This document shows positions 1 to 8,551 of a DNA stretch of 64,000 bases, in pieces (within the stretch, counting starts at the first letter, position 1; each line of letters begins with the position of its first letter). A program made the position numbers and the translations under genes. The notes below the pieces were generated by a model. It had not been told where the DNA came from and searched no databases. It was given only the letters and a program-made list of their open reading frames with translations. Source of the stretch: Pseudomonas sp. BSw22131. Its GTDB lineage: Bacteria; Pseudomonadota; Gammaproteobacteria; Pseudomonadales; Pseudomonadaceae. The stretch is from contig NZ_CP113949.1 in assembly GCF_026810445.1 (NCBI RefSeq), forward strand, positions 1,364,001 to 1,428,000, in the 5' to 3' direction.

Positions 1-2
1 CT

Positions 3-920
3 GACATGGACGCCGCCGAAGCATTCGGCCGCATCAAGCAATTGGTTAAAGTCCCGCTCGTTGCCGATATTCATTTCGATTACAAGATTGCCCTGCGTGT
101 TGCCGAGCTGGGCGTTGACTGCCTGCGCATCAACCCGGGCAACATCGGCCGTGAAGACCGTGTGCGAGCTGTCGTCAGTGCCGCGCGTGATCGTGGTATC
201 CCGATCCGCATTGGCGTGAACGCGGGTTCGCTGGAGAAGGATCTGCAAAAAAAGTACGGCGAGCCCACGCCTGCTGCGCTTGTTGAGTCCGCGTTGCGGC
301 ACGTAGACCACCTGGATCGTCTGGATTTTCAGGACTTCAAGGTCAGCGTCAAGGCGTCCGATGTGTTCATGGCCGTCGATGCCTATCGCTTGCTGGCCAA
401 GCAAATCGTTCAACCATTGCACCTGGGGATCACCGAAGCGGGTGGTTTGCGTTCAGGCACAGTGAAATCGGCCGTCGGCCTAGGTATGCTGCTCGCCGAC
501 GGCATTGGCGATACCATCCGTATCTCGCTGGCTGCCGATCCGGTGGAAGAGGTCAAGGTCGGCTACGACATCCTCAAGTCCCTGCGTCTGCGTTCCCGTG
601 GTATCAACTTCATCGCCTGTCCGAGCTGCTCGCGGCAGAACTTCGATGTTGTCAAAACCATGAATGAACTGGAAGACCGGCTCGAAGACTTGCTGGTTCC
701 GCTGGACGTGGCGGTGATCGGATGCGTAGTGAACGGTCCTGGCGAAGCCAAGGAAGCCCACATCGGTTTGACCGGTGGCACGCCGAATCTTATCTACATA
801 GATGGCAAGCCTGCAAAAAAATTGACCAATGACAATCTGGTGGATGAACTGGAACGTTTGATCCGTCAGAGAGCGGCCGAGAAGGTTGAGGCTGAAGCTG
901 CCTTGATCTTGCGTAGCTGA
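3..920 (+). CDS. ispG: IspG, 4-hydroxy-3-methylbut-2-enyl diphosphate synthase (5' end cut)
   Basis: Iron-sulfur enzyme of the MEP isoprenoid pathway; it reductively opens methylerythritol cyclodiphosphate to HMBPP. The reading frame is already open at the window edge (codon at 3), and the visible protein starts inside the TIM barrel at the family segment VADIHFDY, so roughly 60 N-terminal residues lie outside. The C-terminal [4Fe-4S] ligands are present: a CPSC pair (codons at 618 and 627) and the third Cys in [10 protein letters not shown] (723). NPGNIG and [11 protein letters not shown] are also diagnostic. It is followed after 33 bases by hisS on the same strand, the usual pseudomonad order ispG-hisS-yfgM-bamB-der. 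The ATG at 6 is internal and not the start. Confidence 0.97.
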   Translation, partial: DMDAAEAFGRIKQLVKVPLVADIHFDYKIALRVAELGVDCLRINPGNIGREDRVRAVVSAARDRGIPIRIGVNAGSLEKDLQKKYGEPTPAALVESALRHVDHLDRLDFQDFKVSVKASDVFMAVDAYRLLAKQIVQPLHLGITEAGGLRSGTVKSAVGLGMLLADGIGDTIRISLAADPVEEVKVGYDILKSLRLRSRGINFIACPSCSRQNFDVVKTMNELEDRLEDLLVPLDVAVIGCVVNGPGEAKEAHIGLTGGTPNLIYIDGKPAKKLTNDNLVDELERLIRQRAAEKVEAEAALILRS

Positions 921-953
921 CAGCGCCGCCAACCCCGTTTCTAAGGATTTTTT

Positions 954-2243
954 GTGAGTAAGTCTCTGCAAGCCATTCGTGGCATGAACGACATCCTGCC
1001 GGACCAGACGCCGCTGTGGCGCTATTTCGAAGGCACTGTCTCGCGTTTGCTCGATAACTACGGTTATCGGCAGATTCGCATGCCCATCGTCGAGTTCACC
1101 GACCTTTTCAAACGCTCTATCGGCGAAGTGACCGACATCGTCGAAAAAGAGATGTATACCTTCGCCGACCGCAATGGCGATTCTCTGACCCTGCGTCCGG
1201 AAGGCACCGCCGCGTGTGTGCGGGCCGTGCTTGAACACGGCATCACCGGTGGCGGTCAGGTTCAGAAGCTCTGGTACATCGGTCCGATGTTCCGTCACGA
1301 ACGTCCGCAGAAAGGCCGTTATCGTCAGTTCCACCAAATCGGTTGCGAGGTCTTCAACCTCGAAGGTCCGGACATCGATGCAGAATTGATCGTGCTCACT
1401 TGGCGCCTCTGGGGCCTGTTAGGCATCCGCAACGCAGTCAAACTCGAGCTCAACAGCCTGGGCACCAGCGAGGCGCGTGCGCGTTACCGCGATGCGCTGG
1501 TCGAGTTTCTGTCGGCGCGTCTGGAGCAACTGGACGAAGACAGTCAACGCCGTCTGAAGACCAACCCTCTGCGGGTACTGGACACCAAACACCCTGAAAC
1601 CCAGGCCGTGCTGGTCGATGCGCCGAAGCTGGCCGACTACCTTGACGATGAGTCACGTATCCACTTCGAGGGTTTGAGGGCGCGTCTGGACGCTGCCGGC
1701 ATCCCCTACGTGATCAATCCGAAGCTGGTTCGCGGCCTGGACTACTACAGCAAGACCGTTTTCGAATGGGTCACCGACCAACTGGGCGCTCAGGGCACTG
1801 TCTGCGCAGGCGGTCGTTACGACGGCCTGGTCGAACAGATGGGCGGCAAGCCTACCACTGGCGTCGGTTTCGCCATGGGCATCGAACGTCTGGTCCTGCT
1901 GCTCGAAACCCTTGAGCAGGTGCCTGAGGAAATCTCGCGCACTGTCGACGTTTATGTGTGTGCGTTCGGCGAAGCCGCCGAGCTGGCTGCCCTGACGCTC
2001 TCCGAGCGACTGCGTGACCAGGCGCCAAACCTGAGACTGCAAGTGAACGCAGGCGCCGGCAGCTTCAAGAGCCAGTTCAAGAAGGCCGACAAGAGTGGCG
2101 CACTGTATGCGCTGATTCTTGGCGATGAAGAACTGTCGCGCAAGGAAGTCGGCGTCAAGCCACTGCGCGGTCAGGGCGAACAACAAAATATTGCGTGGGA
2201 TGCTCTATCCGAGCACCTGGCCACCTGCGTCGTGCAGGGTTGA
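954..2243 (+). CDS. hisS: Histidyl-tRNA synthetase
   Basis: Class II aminoacyl-tRNA synthetase charging tRNA-His, cytoplasmic homodimer. The 429-residue protein has normal family length. Motif 2 is seen as [16 protein letters not shown], the histidine-specific segment as [12 protein letters not shown], and AGGRYDGL before the motif 3 region; the last ~95 residues form the anticodon-binding domain. The start is GTG at 954, preceded by TAAGGA (942-947), and gives the standard N-terminus with the catalytic-core opening IRGMNDILP. It lies between ispG and the yfgM-like gene and is probably cotranscribed with both. Confidence 0.97.
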   Translation: MSKSLQAIRGMNDILPDQTPLWRYFEGTVSRLLDNYGYRQIRMPIVEFTDLFKRSIGEVTDIVEKEMYTFADRNGDSLTLRPEGTAACVRAVLEHGITGGGQVQKLWYIGPMFRHERPQKGRYRQFHQIGCEVFNLEGPDIDAELIVLTWRLWGLLGIRNAVKLELNSLGTSEARARYRDALVEFLSARLEQLDEDSQRRLKTNPLRVLDTKHPETQAVLVDAPKLADYLDDESRIHFEGLRARLDAAGIPYVINPKLVRGLDYYSKTVFEWVTDQLGAQGTVCAGGRYDGLVEQMGGKPTTGVGFAMGIERLVLLLETLEQVPEEISRTVDVYVCAFGEAAELAALTLSERLRDQAPNLRLQVNAGAGSFKSQFKKADKSGALYALILGDEELSRKEVGVKPLRGQGEQQNIAWDALSEHLATCVVQG

Positions 2244-2282
2244 AGCTGACAAATAGCCGATTTAGCGAATAGGAGTATTGGG

Positions 2283-2924
2283 GTGTCGAGTACCGATGAT
2301 GAACAGATGGTGGCGGTCAAGGACTGGTGGCAGCGCAACGGCAAGCCTCTGGTAACTGGCGGTCTCCTCGCGCTGATCGTGGTGTTGGGCTGGCAAGGCT
2401 GGCAGAAGTATCAGACCAATCAGTCGCAAGGCGCTTCAGCCCTCTATCAGCAACTGCTTGAAACTGCTCTCACGCCGAGCGGTCAGGCAGATGCCGGTCG
2501 TGTAGCTGAAATCGCCGGCAAGCTCAAAAGCGATTTCGGCGGCACTCCCTACGCTCAGTACGGCAGCCTTTTCGTTGCCAAAGTGGCCGTCGATACCGGT
2601 AAGCTGGACGACGCGGTCGCCGAGCTGAAAAGTGTGAGCGACAAGCCTGCCAGCGTTACGCTGGGCGAAATCGCCCGTCAGCGTCTGGCGCGGGTGCTGG
2701 CTTCGCAAAACAAGGCAGAAGACGCTTTGAAACTGCTCGACGGTCAAGCCGACAAAGCCTTCATGGCCAGTCGTGAAGAGCTGCGCGGTGACCTGCTGGT
2801 TCAGTTGGGTCGTACCGACGATGCGCATGCTGCCTATCAAAAAGCCAAAGCCGCGCTGTCTGAAGAAGCAGCGGTTGGTGGTCTACAAATGAAGCTCGAC
2901 GATCTGGCGAAAGGGGATGCGTGA
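2283..2924 (+). CDS. YfgM-like tetratricopeptide protein, SecYEG-associated
   Basis: Inner-membrane protein with a short cytoplasmic N-terminus, one membrane span at about residues 20-38 and a periplasmic TPR domain. In E. coli YfgM works with PpiD at the SecYEG translocon as a periplasmic chaperone. The 213-residue length, single N-terminal span and Ala-rich helical repeats fit UPF0070/YfgM. The start is GTG (2283) after TAGGAG (2270-2275). Its stop overlaps the start of bamB by 8 bases, so the two are translationally coupled, and placement between hisS and bamB is the conserved order. Confidence 0.92.
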   Translation: MSSTDDEQMVAVKDWWQRNGKPLVTGGLLALIVVLGWQGWQKYQTNQSQGASALYQQLLETALTPSGQADAGRVAEIAGKLKSDFGGTPYAQYGSLFVAKVAVDTGKLDDAVAELKSVSDKPASVTLGEIARQRLARVLASQNKAEDALKLLDGQADKAFMASREELRGDLLVQLGRTDDAHAAYQKAKAALSEEAAVGGLQMKLDDLAKGDA

Positions 2925-4068
2925 CGTGATTCGTTGGAAACATGCAGCATTGCTGGCTCTGGCCGTTCTGGCCGCGGGTTGCAGCAGCAACAGCAAAAAG
3001 GAATTGCCGCCGGCCGAGCTGACCGACTTCAAAGAAGAAGTCGTTTTGCAGAAGCAGTGGAGCCGCTCGGTCGGTGATGGCCAGGGCAAAACCTACAACA
3101 TGCTGATCCCGGCCATTGACGGCGAGAACATCTACGCCGCTGATACCACCGGTATTGTCATGTCGGTCAACCGCTCAAGCGGCGATGTGGTCTGGAAGAA
3201 GGAACTCGAGAAGCCCGTTTCCGGTGCCGTTGGTGTTGGATTCGGGATGGTCATGGTCGGGACGCTGAAAGGCGAAGTGATCGTGCTTGACGAGTCGACC
3301 GGCGAGGAAAAATGGCACGCCCGTGTGACCAGTGAAGTCCTGGCTGCACCGGCTACCAACGGCGATGTAGTCGTGGTTCAGACTCAGGATGACCGTGTAG
3401 TTGGCTTTGATGCCGCCACCGGCACCCAGCGCTGGATCTACGAAAGCACGCCAGCGGTGCTGACCCTGCGCGGCACCGGCGCTCCAATCGTCACCAATCG
3501 CCTGGCGATTGCCGGTCTGTCGACAGGTAAAGTCGTGGCGCTTGACACCACTAACGGCGTACCAGTGTGGGAGCAACGCGTTGCGATTCCACAAGGTCGC
3601 TCGGAACTGGATCGCGTGGTCGATATCGACGGCGGGCTGCTGCTGTCTGGCGGCACGTTGTATGTCGCAACTTATCAGGGACGGGTTGCCGGCCTTGAAT
3701 TGGAAAGCGGCCGTGTACTCTGGCAGCGTGATGCGTCGAGCTATGCAGGCGTGGCACAAGGTTTCGGCAGCGTTTACGTGAGCCTTGCCAACGGAACCGT
3801 TGAAGGCATTGATGAGCGCTCCTCGACTGCGCTGTGGAGCAACGACTCGTTGGCCCGCCGTCAGTTGGGTGCCCCGGAAGTGTTCTCCAGCTACGTCGCG
3901 GTCGGTGACATGGAAGGCTATCTGCATCTGCTGAGCCAGGTCGACGGTCGTTTCGTCGGTCGCGAGAAGATTGACAGCGATGGTCTGCGTGCGCGTCCGC
4001 TGGTTTCCGGCAATACCATTTACGTCTTCGGCAACAGCGGCAAGCTGGAAGCCCTGACGATCAAGTAA
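2917..4068 (+). CDS. bamB: BamB, outer-membrane assembly lipoprotein
   Basis: Lipoprotein subunit of the BAM complex, which inserts beta-barrel proteins into the outer membrane. A lipoprotein signal peptide ends in lipobox LAAGC with the modified Cys at residue 22, followed by the family segment LPPAEL. The rest is a repetitive eight-bladed beta-propeller with recurring GxVxALD and TGxxxW-type strands (for example STGEEKWHA, ATGTQRWIY). Length 383 aa is normal. ATG 2917 overlaps the previous gene; GTG 2926 is an alternative start that keeps the signal peptide. A strong terminator lies 95 bases after the stop. Confidence 0.96.
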   Translation: MRDVIRWKHAALLALAVLAAGCSSNSKKELPPAELTDFKEEVVLQKQWSRSVGDGQGKTYNMLIPAIDGENIYAADTTGIVMSVNRSSGDVVWKKELEKPVSGAVGVGFGMVMVGTLKGEVIVLDESTGEEKWHARVTSEVLAAPATNGDVVVVQTQDDRVVGFDAATGTQRWIYESTPAVLTLRGTGAPIVTNRLAIAGLSTGKVVALDTTNGVPVWEQRVAIPQGRSELDRVVDIDGGLLLSGGTLYVATYQGRVAGLELESGRVLWQRDASSYAGVAQGFGSVYVSLANGTVEGIDERSSTALWSNDSLARRQLGAPEVFSSYVAVGDMEGYLHLLSQVDGRFVGREKIDSDGLRARPLVSGNTIYVFGNSGKLEALTIK

Positions 4069-4080
4069 TGGCTGTCCATG

Positions 4081-4152
4081 CCAGTGGAGCCTTTAGTTGG
4101 TGCTCCGCTGGCAGCCTTGCATTTGCAAGGCTCGCGGCACTTTGAGTGCCGC
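4081..4152 (+). repeat. Three consecutive hairpins in the bamB-der spacer
   Basis: Three short inverted repeats follow one another: 4081-4090 with 4102-4111 (10 pairs including one G-T), 4113-4121 with 4124-4132 (perfect 9-base arms) and 4134-4141 with 4145-4152 (perfect 8-base arms, 3-base loop). A fourth one directly after is the rho-independent terminator listed next. The hairpins could protect the 3' end of the bamB mRNA or be transcript-processing sites; no function can be read from the sequence. Confidence 0.6.
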
Positions 4153-4163
4153 TCCGAACTCCG

Positions 4164-4190
4164 GCCGCTGCCTTGCAGCGGCTTTTGTAT
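4164..4190 (+). terminator. Rho-independent terminator after bamB
   Basis: GCCGCTGC (4164-4171), 3-base loop CTT, GCAGCGGC (4175-4182), then TTTTGTATTTT. It is a perfect 8-bp GC-rich stem followed by a U tract, 95 bases after the bamB stop and 28 bases before the der start codon, so der must rely on read-through or on its own promoter. Confidence 0.85.
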
Positions 4191-4218
4191 TTTCTGAAAT
4201 AACGAAGTGGAGAGCCGC

Positions 4219-5685
4219 ATGGTTCCCGTAATCGCCCTGGTGGGTCGACCGAACGTCGGCAAGTCCACCTTGTTCAACCGCCTGACCAGGACTCGCGACG
4301 CCATCGTCGGCGACTTGTCCGGTCTGACCCGTGATCGCCAATACGGTGAGGCCAAGTGGCAAGGGCGCAGCTACATTCTGATCGACACCGGCGGTATCTC
4401 CGGCGATGAGCACGGCATGGACGAAAAGATGGCCGAGCAGTCGCTGATGGCGATTGAAGAAGCCGATGTCGTGCTGTTCCTGGTCGATGCGAAAGCCGGT
4501 TTTACCGCCGCTGACCAAATGATCGGCGAGCACCTGCGCAAACGTGGCAAGACCTCCTACGTGGTCGCCAACAAGGTCGATAACATTGACCCTGAGATGG
4601 CGCGTGCCGAGTTCAGCCCCTTGGGCATGGGCGATGCGATCCCGGTGGCCGGCGCTCACGGCCGTGGCATCACCCAGATGCTCGAAATCGCTCTGAGCTC
4701 GTTCCCAAAAGACGATGACGAAGAAGAAGGCGAGCCGGAAGTAGTCGCTGAAGGCGAGGAAGCCAAGCGTATTCCTGGCCCTAGCGAAAAAGACGGCATC
4801 AAGATCGCCATCATCGGTCGCCCTAACGTCGGCAAGTCGACGCTGGTCAACCGCATGCTGGGTGAAGACCGCGTTATCGTCTATGACGAGCCTGGCACAA
4901 CCCGTGACAGCATCTACATCCCGTTTACGCGCAACGACGAGAAGTACACGCTGATCGACACCGCTGGTGTGCGCAAGCGCGGCAAGATCCACGAGGAAGT
5001 CGAAAAGTTCTCGGTGGTTAAAACCCTGCAGGCGATTAAAGACGCCAACGTGGTGATCTTCGTGATGGACGCCCGCGAAGGCGTTGTTGACCATGACCTG
5101 AACTTGCTGGGCTTTGCGCTGGAAGCCGGTCGCGCGCTGGTCATCGCGTTGAACAAGTGGGACGGCATGGTGCCGAGCGAACGCGACTACGTGAAGACCG
5201 AGCTTGAACGTCGGTTGTTCTTCGTCGACTTCGCCGACATCCACTTCATTTCCGCGCTGCATGGCACGGGCGTGGGTAATCTGTATCAGTCGGTGCAGAA
5301 CTCCTTCAAGTCCGCCGTGACCCGCTGGCCAACCAGCCGCCTGACGCAGATCCTCGAAGATGCCGTCGGCGAACATGCGCCACCGATGGTGGGCAGCCGT
5401 CGTATCAAGCTGCGTTACGCGCACTTGGGCGGTGCCAACCCGCCGCTGATCGTGATTCACGGTAACCAGGTCGACAAGGTGCCGAAGTCCTACGTCCGCT
5501 ATCTTGAAAACACCTACCGCCGTGTCTTGAAGCTGGTCGGTACGCCGATTCGCATCGAGTTCAAGGGCGGCGAGAACCCGTACGAAGGCAACAAGAACAC
5601 GCTCACAGACCGTCAGGTCAACAAGAAGCGTCGAATGATGTCGCACCACAAGAAGGCCGACAAGAAGCGCAGAGACAAGCGTTGA
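4219..5685 (+). CDS. der: GTPase Der (EngA), ribosome assembly
   Basis: Essential double-domain GTPase needed for 50S subunit maturation. Two G domains are visible: the first P-loop GRPNVGKST at residues 9-17 with DTGG, NKVD and G2 Thr, and a second GRPNVGKST about 195 residues later with DTAG and NKWD. An acidic linker ([10 protein letters not shown]) separates them and a KH-like domain plus a basic tail ([11 protein letters not shown]) closes the protein. ATG 4219 is preferred because GTGGAGA sits directly upstream and the family begins [10 protein letters not shown]; an in-frame GTG at 4207 would add four residues. Length 488 aa. Confidence 0.97.
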   Translation: MVPVIALVGRPNVGKSTLFNRLTRTRDAIVGDLSGLTRDRQYGEAKWQGRSYILIDTGGISGDEHGMDEKMAEQSLMAIEEADVVLFLVDAKAGFTAADQMIGEHLRKRGKTSYVVANKVDNIDPEMARAEFSPLGMGDAIPVAGAHGRGITQMLEIALSSFPKDDDEEEGEPEVVAEGEEAKRIPGPSEKDGIKIAIIGRPNVGKSTLVNRMLGEDRVIVYDEPGTTRDSIYIPFTRNDEKYTLIDTAGVRKRGKIHEEVEKFSVVKTLQAIKDANVVIFVMDAREGVVDHDLNLLGFALEAGRALVIALNKWDGMVPSERDYVKTELERRLFFVDFADIHFISALHGTGVGNLYQSVQNSFKSAVTRWPTSRLTQILEDAVGEHAPPMVGSRRIKLRYAHLGGANPPLIVIHGNQVDKVPKSYVRYLENTYRRVLKLVGTPIRIEFKGGENPYEGNKNTLTDRQVNKKRRMMSHHKKADKKRRDKR

Positions 5686-5706
5686 TCGTGTAACGGACTT
5701 TCTCTG

Positions 5707-5732
5707 AAAAGGCGCTAATGGCGCCTTTTTTT
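5707..5732 (+). terminator. Rho-independent terminator after der
   Basis: AAAAGGCGC (5707-5715), loop TAATG, GCGCCTTTT (5721-5729), continuing into a run of seven T. It lies 22 bases after the der stop and closes the ispG-der transcript. Confidence 0.88.
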
Positions 5733-5802
5733 GTGCTGCTTTTCTGGGCTATTCTGCTTGTTCCCGTGCCGCTCAGAGCCGGGTGTGGAGCACGAAAACC
5801 CT

Positions 5803-6951
5803 ATGATCATCAGCAAATTGCCGAACGTTGGCACCACCATTTTTACAGTGATGTCCCAGCTTGCAGCCGAAACCGGCGCGATCAATCTGTCCCAGGGCTT
5901 TCCCGATTTCGATGGTCCCGATGCGTTACGCGAGGCCCTTTGTCGTCACACCATGGGCGGCCACAATCAATATGCACCGATGACCGGTCTGCCCGCGCTG
6001 CGTGAGCAAGTCGTAGCGAAAATCTCCAGATATTACGGTCGCCAGATCAACGTCGATACCGAAGTTACGATCACACCCGGCGCCACCCACGCGATTTTCT
6101 GCGCGATCCAGACCGTGGTGCGTGCAGGCGATGAAGTCATCGTCTTCGACCCGAGTTATGACAGTTACGAGCCGTCGGTGCAGTTGGCAGGTGGCCGCTG
6201 CGTCCATGTTCAGCTCACGGACGGCGACTTCGCGATTGATTGGGAACAGCTGGCTGCAGCGCTCAGTCCGCGCACCCGTATGATCATCATCAACAGCCCG
6301 CACAACCCAAGCGGTGCGTTGATCACCCGTGACGAACTCGATCAGTTGGCAGCGCTTATCCGTGATCGCGATATCTATCTGATCAGCGATGAAGTCTACG
6401 AACACCTAGTGTTCGACGGCGTGAAACACGCGAGTGTCCTGGCCCATGACGAGCTGTATCAGAGAGCCTTTGTGGTGAGCTCTTTTGGCAAGACCTATCA
6501 CGTCACTGGCTGGAAAACCGGGTATCTGGTGGCGCCTCCAGCGCTGACCGCCGAGATGCGCAAGGTCCATCAGTTTGTCGGGTTCTGCGGGGTGACGCCG
6601 CTGCAATGGGCGTTGGCCGATTTCATGGCTGCGTGCCCCGAGCATGTGGAGGAACTCCCTGCTTTCTATCAGGCCAAACGCGATTTTTTCTGTGATCAGT
6701 TGGCGTCGTCGCGTTTTACCTTCACGCGCGCTCGCGGCACTTATTTTCAGGTCGTGGATTACTCGCGTATCCGGCCGGACCTCAACGATGTCGACATGTC
6801 GTTGTGGATGACCCGCGAGCACGGCGTCGCCAGCATTCCTATTTCCGTGTTTTATCAGAATCCACCTGAGGGGCAGCGGTTGATTCGTCTGTGCTTTCCC
6901 AAGCGAGAAGAAACCTTGAGCCAGGCAGCGGAGAAGTTATGCGCGATATAA
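5803..6951 (+). CDS. PLP-dependent methionine aminotransferase (YbdL-like)
   Basis: Fold-type I aminotransferase, 382 aa. The closest described family is YbdL, a methionine/aromatic aminotransferase that makes the alpha-keto acid 4-methylthio-2-oxobutanoate. Visible motifs are NLSQGFPDFD near the N-terminus, NSPHNPSGA (Asn contacting the PLP ring), ISDEVYEHL and the Schiff-base Lys in SSFGKTYHVTGWK, with the carboxylate-binding Arg in IRLCFPK. ATG 5803 gives the family N-terminus MIISKLPNVGTTIF, with a weak GGAG about 12 bases upstream. The next gene starts inside its last codons; a transaminase plus an omega-amidase is the known pair of the methionine salvage side route. Confidence 0.9.
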   Translation: MIISKLPNVGTTIFTVMSQLAAETGAINLSQGFPDFDGPDALREALCRHTMGGHNQYAPMTGLPALREQVVAKISRYYGRQINVDTEVTITPGATHAIFCAIQTVVRAGDEVIVFDPSYDSYEPSVQLAGGRCVHVQLTDGDFAIDWEQLAAALSPRTRMIIINSPHNPSGALITRDELDQLAALIRDRDIYLISDEVYEHLVFDGVKHASVLAHDELYQRAFVVSSFGKTYHVTGWKTGYLVAPPALTAEMRKVHQFVGFCGVTPLQWALADFMAACPEHVEELPAFYQAKRDFFCDQLASSRFTFTRARGTYFQVVDYSRIRPDLNDVDMSLWMTREHGVASIPISVFYQNPPEGQRLIRLCFPKREETLSQAAEKLCAI

Positions 6952-7730
6952 GTTCGCTGCCCGATCTTAATCTGGCCTTGGTGCAGACCACCCTGGCATG
7001 GCACGACTGCGCGGGCAACCACGCGCATTTCGATGAGCTGCTGGCGCAGGTGCAGAATGTCGATCTGGTGATCCTGCCGGAAATGTTCACCACTGGTTTC
7101 TCGATGGAATCCGAAGCGCTCGCAGAGCCGGAGCGGGGGGTGACCTCCGCGTGGATGCTGGCGCACGCCAAGCGTCTGAATGCTGTGGTCACGGGCAGCG
7201 TCATCGTGCGCGCTCAGGACGGCAGTCACCGCAACCGATTGCTCTGGGCGCGCCCCGACGGTGAGCTGTTGCACTACGACAAGCGCCATTTGTTCCGTAT
7301 GGCGGGGGAGCATGAGCACTACAGCCCTGGCGACCGTCAGGTGCAGTTTGAACTCAAGGGTTGGCGGATTCGTCCGTTGATCTGCTACGACCTGCGATTT
7401 CCGGTCTGGAGCCGTGATGCACACAGTACCGATCTGCTGCTTTACACGGCCAATTGGCCGGGGGCAAGGCGTCAGCACTGGAATCGGCTGCTGCCCGCGC
7501 GTGCCATCGAAAACCTGTGCTACGTGGCAGCGGTTAATCGAATCGGCACTGACGGCAAAGGCTTCGCCTACACCGGCGACAGCCAGGTGCTGGATTTTCA
7601 GGGCGAGAGTGTACTGAATGTCGGCGCGGCGGACGGCGTGTTTGAAGTCAGCTTGTCGGCAGGCAGTCTTGCAGACTACCGGAGCAAATTTCCCGCATGT
7701 CTCGACGCTGATACATTCGAGATACAGTAA
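6939..7730 (+). CDS. Omega-amidase / nitrilase-family hydrolase (YafV-like)
   Basis: Carbon-nitrogen hydrolase of 263 aa. The Glu-Lys-Cys triad is visible: Glu in LPEMFTTGF, Lys in HYDKRHLF and Cys in LICYDLRFP. The pattern matches YafV, an omega-amidase hydrolysing alpha-ketoglutaramate-type keto acid amides released by glutamine-dependent transaminases. The start is ATG 6939 with GCGGAGAAG just upstream, 13 bases inside the end of the aminotransferase gene, so the two are translationally coupled and probably act together. No clear terminator follows. Confidence 0.9.
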   Translation: MRDISSLPDLNLALVQTTLAWHDCAGNHAHFDELLAQVQNVDLVILPEMFTTGFSMESEALAEPERGVTSAWMLAHAKRLNAVVTGSVIVRAQDGSHRNRLLWARPDGELLHYDKRHLFRMAGEHEHYSPGDRQVQFELKGWRIRPLICYDLRFPVWSRDAHSTDLLLYTANWPGARRQHWNRLLPARAIENLCYVAAVNRIGTDGKGFAYTGDSQVLDFQGESVLNVGAADGVFEVSLSAGSLADYRSKFPACLDADTFEIQ

Positions 7731-7789
7731 TCCAATGGAGTTGATGGACTCACGGTTGATAGCGGTCATACCAAAACCGGCGTTCAGTC

Positions 7790-7966
7790 ATTACCACTAT
7801 CAACGCCTCCTCCCTTAGCGCATACACCCGCTCCTTCACCGTCGCCGTGAAGAAAGACACCACCACTGCGGCGACAGACACCGACGCCACTTCCGCCTCG
7901 CTGGCGACTCAGGAAGCGTCGCTGGTGCAGTTGCAGAAGTCGGGCAGCATCAACACCACCGCCTGA
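7790..7966 (+). pseudogene. Decayed tandem paralogue of the downstream FlxA-like gene
   Basis: An open frame of 58 codons from 7790 to the TGA at 7964 begins ITTINASSLSAY and resembles the start of the next gene (MTTINTSSLGSY). Its first codon is ATT where the paralogue has ATG. The upstream bases align as well: AAAACAGGAGTTCGGCC before the intact gene, AAAACCGGCGTTCAGTC here, so the Shine-Dalgarno core AGGAG has become CGGCG. No ATG, GTG or TTG exists in frame back to the TAG at 7760. The C-terminal half differs and is short, without the coiled coil. ATT initiation cannot be excluded, but combined loss of start and ribosome site favours a pseudogene. Confidence 0.6.
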
Positions 7967-8097
7967 ATTCCCAGAGCGAGTGAGGGGCGCTTGCTTTGTC
8001 TGGCGCTTCTTTGGCAATCGCTGTAATGACCTGACGGGTGTGCTTCAGTTTTGCGCGCCGTGGCCGATATCGCTTGTAATAAAACAGGAGTTCGGCC

Positions 8098-8484
8098 ATG
8101 ACCACCATCAACACCAGTTCGCTGGGTTCGTATTCCAGCGTGTTTGCTGCAGGCGTAAAGACTGATGATTCGAAGGCCAGCGATGCGACGTCGATCAGCG
8201 TCAATCTAAACATCAAAACCGACAAGGCCGCCGCTCAAGAAGCATTGACGCCTTCGCAACAGGCTATCCAGCAGTTGCAGGACCAGATTAAAGAGGCGCA
8301 GAAGCGCCTTCTTGAGCAGCAAAAGCAATTGGCTACCGCGCAGAACAGCAAACTGCCTGACGCCGAGAAGAGTCAGCAAGTCATGGCCATGCAGCAGCAG
8401 GTATCAGCGACCATCGCACAACTGTCGGCACTGCAAGGTGCGTTGCTTGAGTTGATGAAAGGAAATGTCAGCACGAAAGCCTGA
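8098..8484 (+). CDS. FlxA-like coiled-coil protein
   Basis: Small soluble protein of 128 aa with no signal peptide. Residues about 1-50 are Ser/Thr/Asp-rich and low in structure; residues about 52-122 form a Gln/Leu-rich coiled coil (heptads around IQQLQDQIKEAQKRLLEQQ and MQQQVSATIAQLSALQGAL), the pattern of the FlxA-like family. The function of this family is not established. ATG 8098 is preceded by a good AGGAG at 8086-8090. It ends just before a strong bidirectional terminator and is the intact member of a tandem pair. Confidence 0.75.
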   Translation: MTTINTSSLGSYSSVFAAGVKTDDSKASDATSISVNLNIKTDKAAAQEALTPSQQAIQQLQDQIKEAQKRLLEQQKQLATAQNSKLPDAEKSQQVMAMQQQVSATIAQLSALQGALLELMKGNVSTKA

Positions 8485-8497
8485 TCAATCACCAAAA

Positions 8498-8531
8498 GAA
8501 AGGCCCTGAAGCATTCACTTCAGGGCCTTTC
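8498..8531. terminator. Bidirectional terminator between the FlxA-like gene and leuA
   Basis: GAAAGGCCCTGAAG (8498-8511), 6-base loop, CTTCAGGGCCTTTC (8518-8531): a perfect 14-bp stem with A-rich and T-rich flanks on both strands, lying between two convergent genes. Confidence 0.88.
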
Positions 8532-8551
8532 GTGTTTCTGGTCGCGGGCGC

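Noticed and set aside
4093..5649. 518-codon open frame on the minus strand
   Set aside because: Exact antisense shadow of der; no ribosome site and a composition typical of reverse-frame translation of GC-rich coding DNA.
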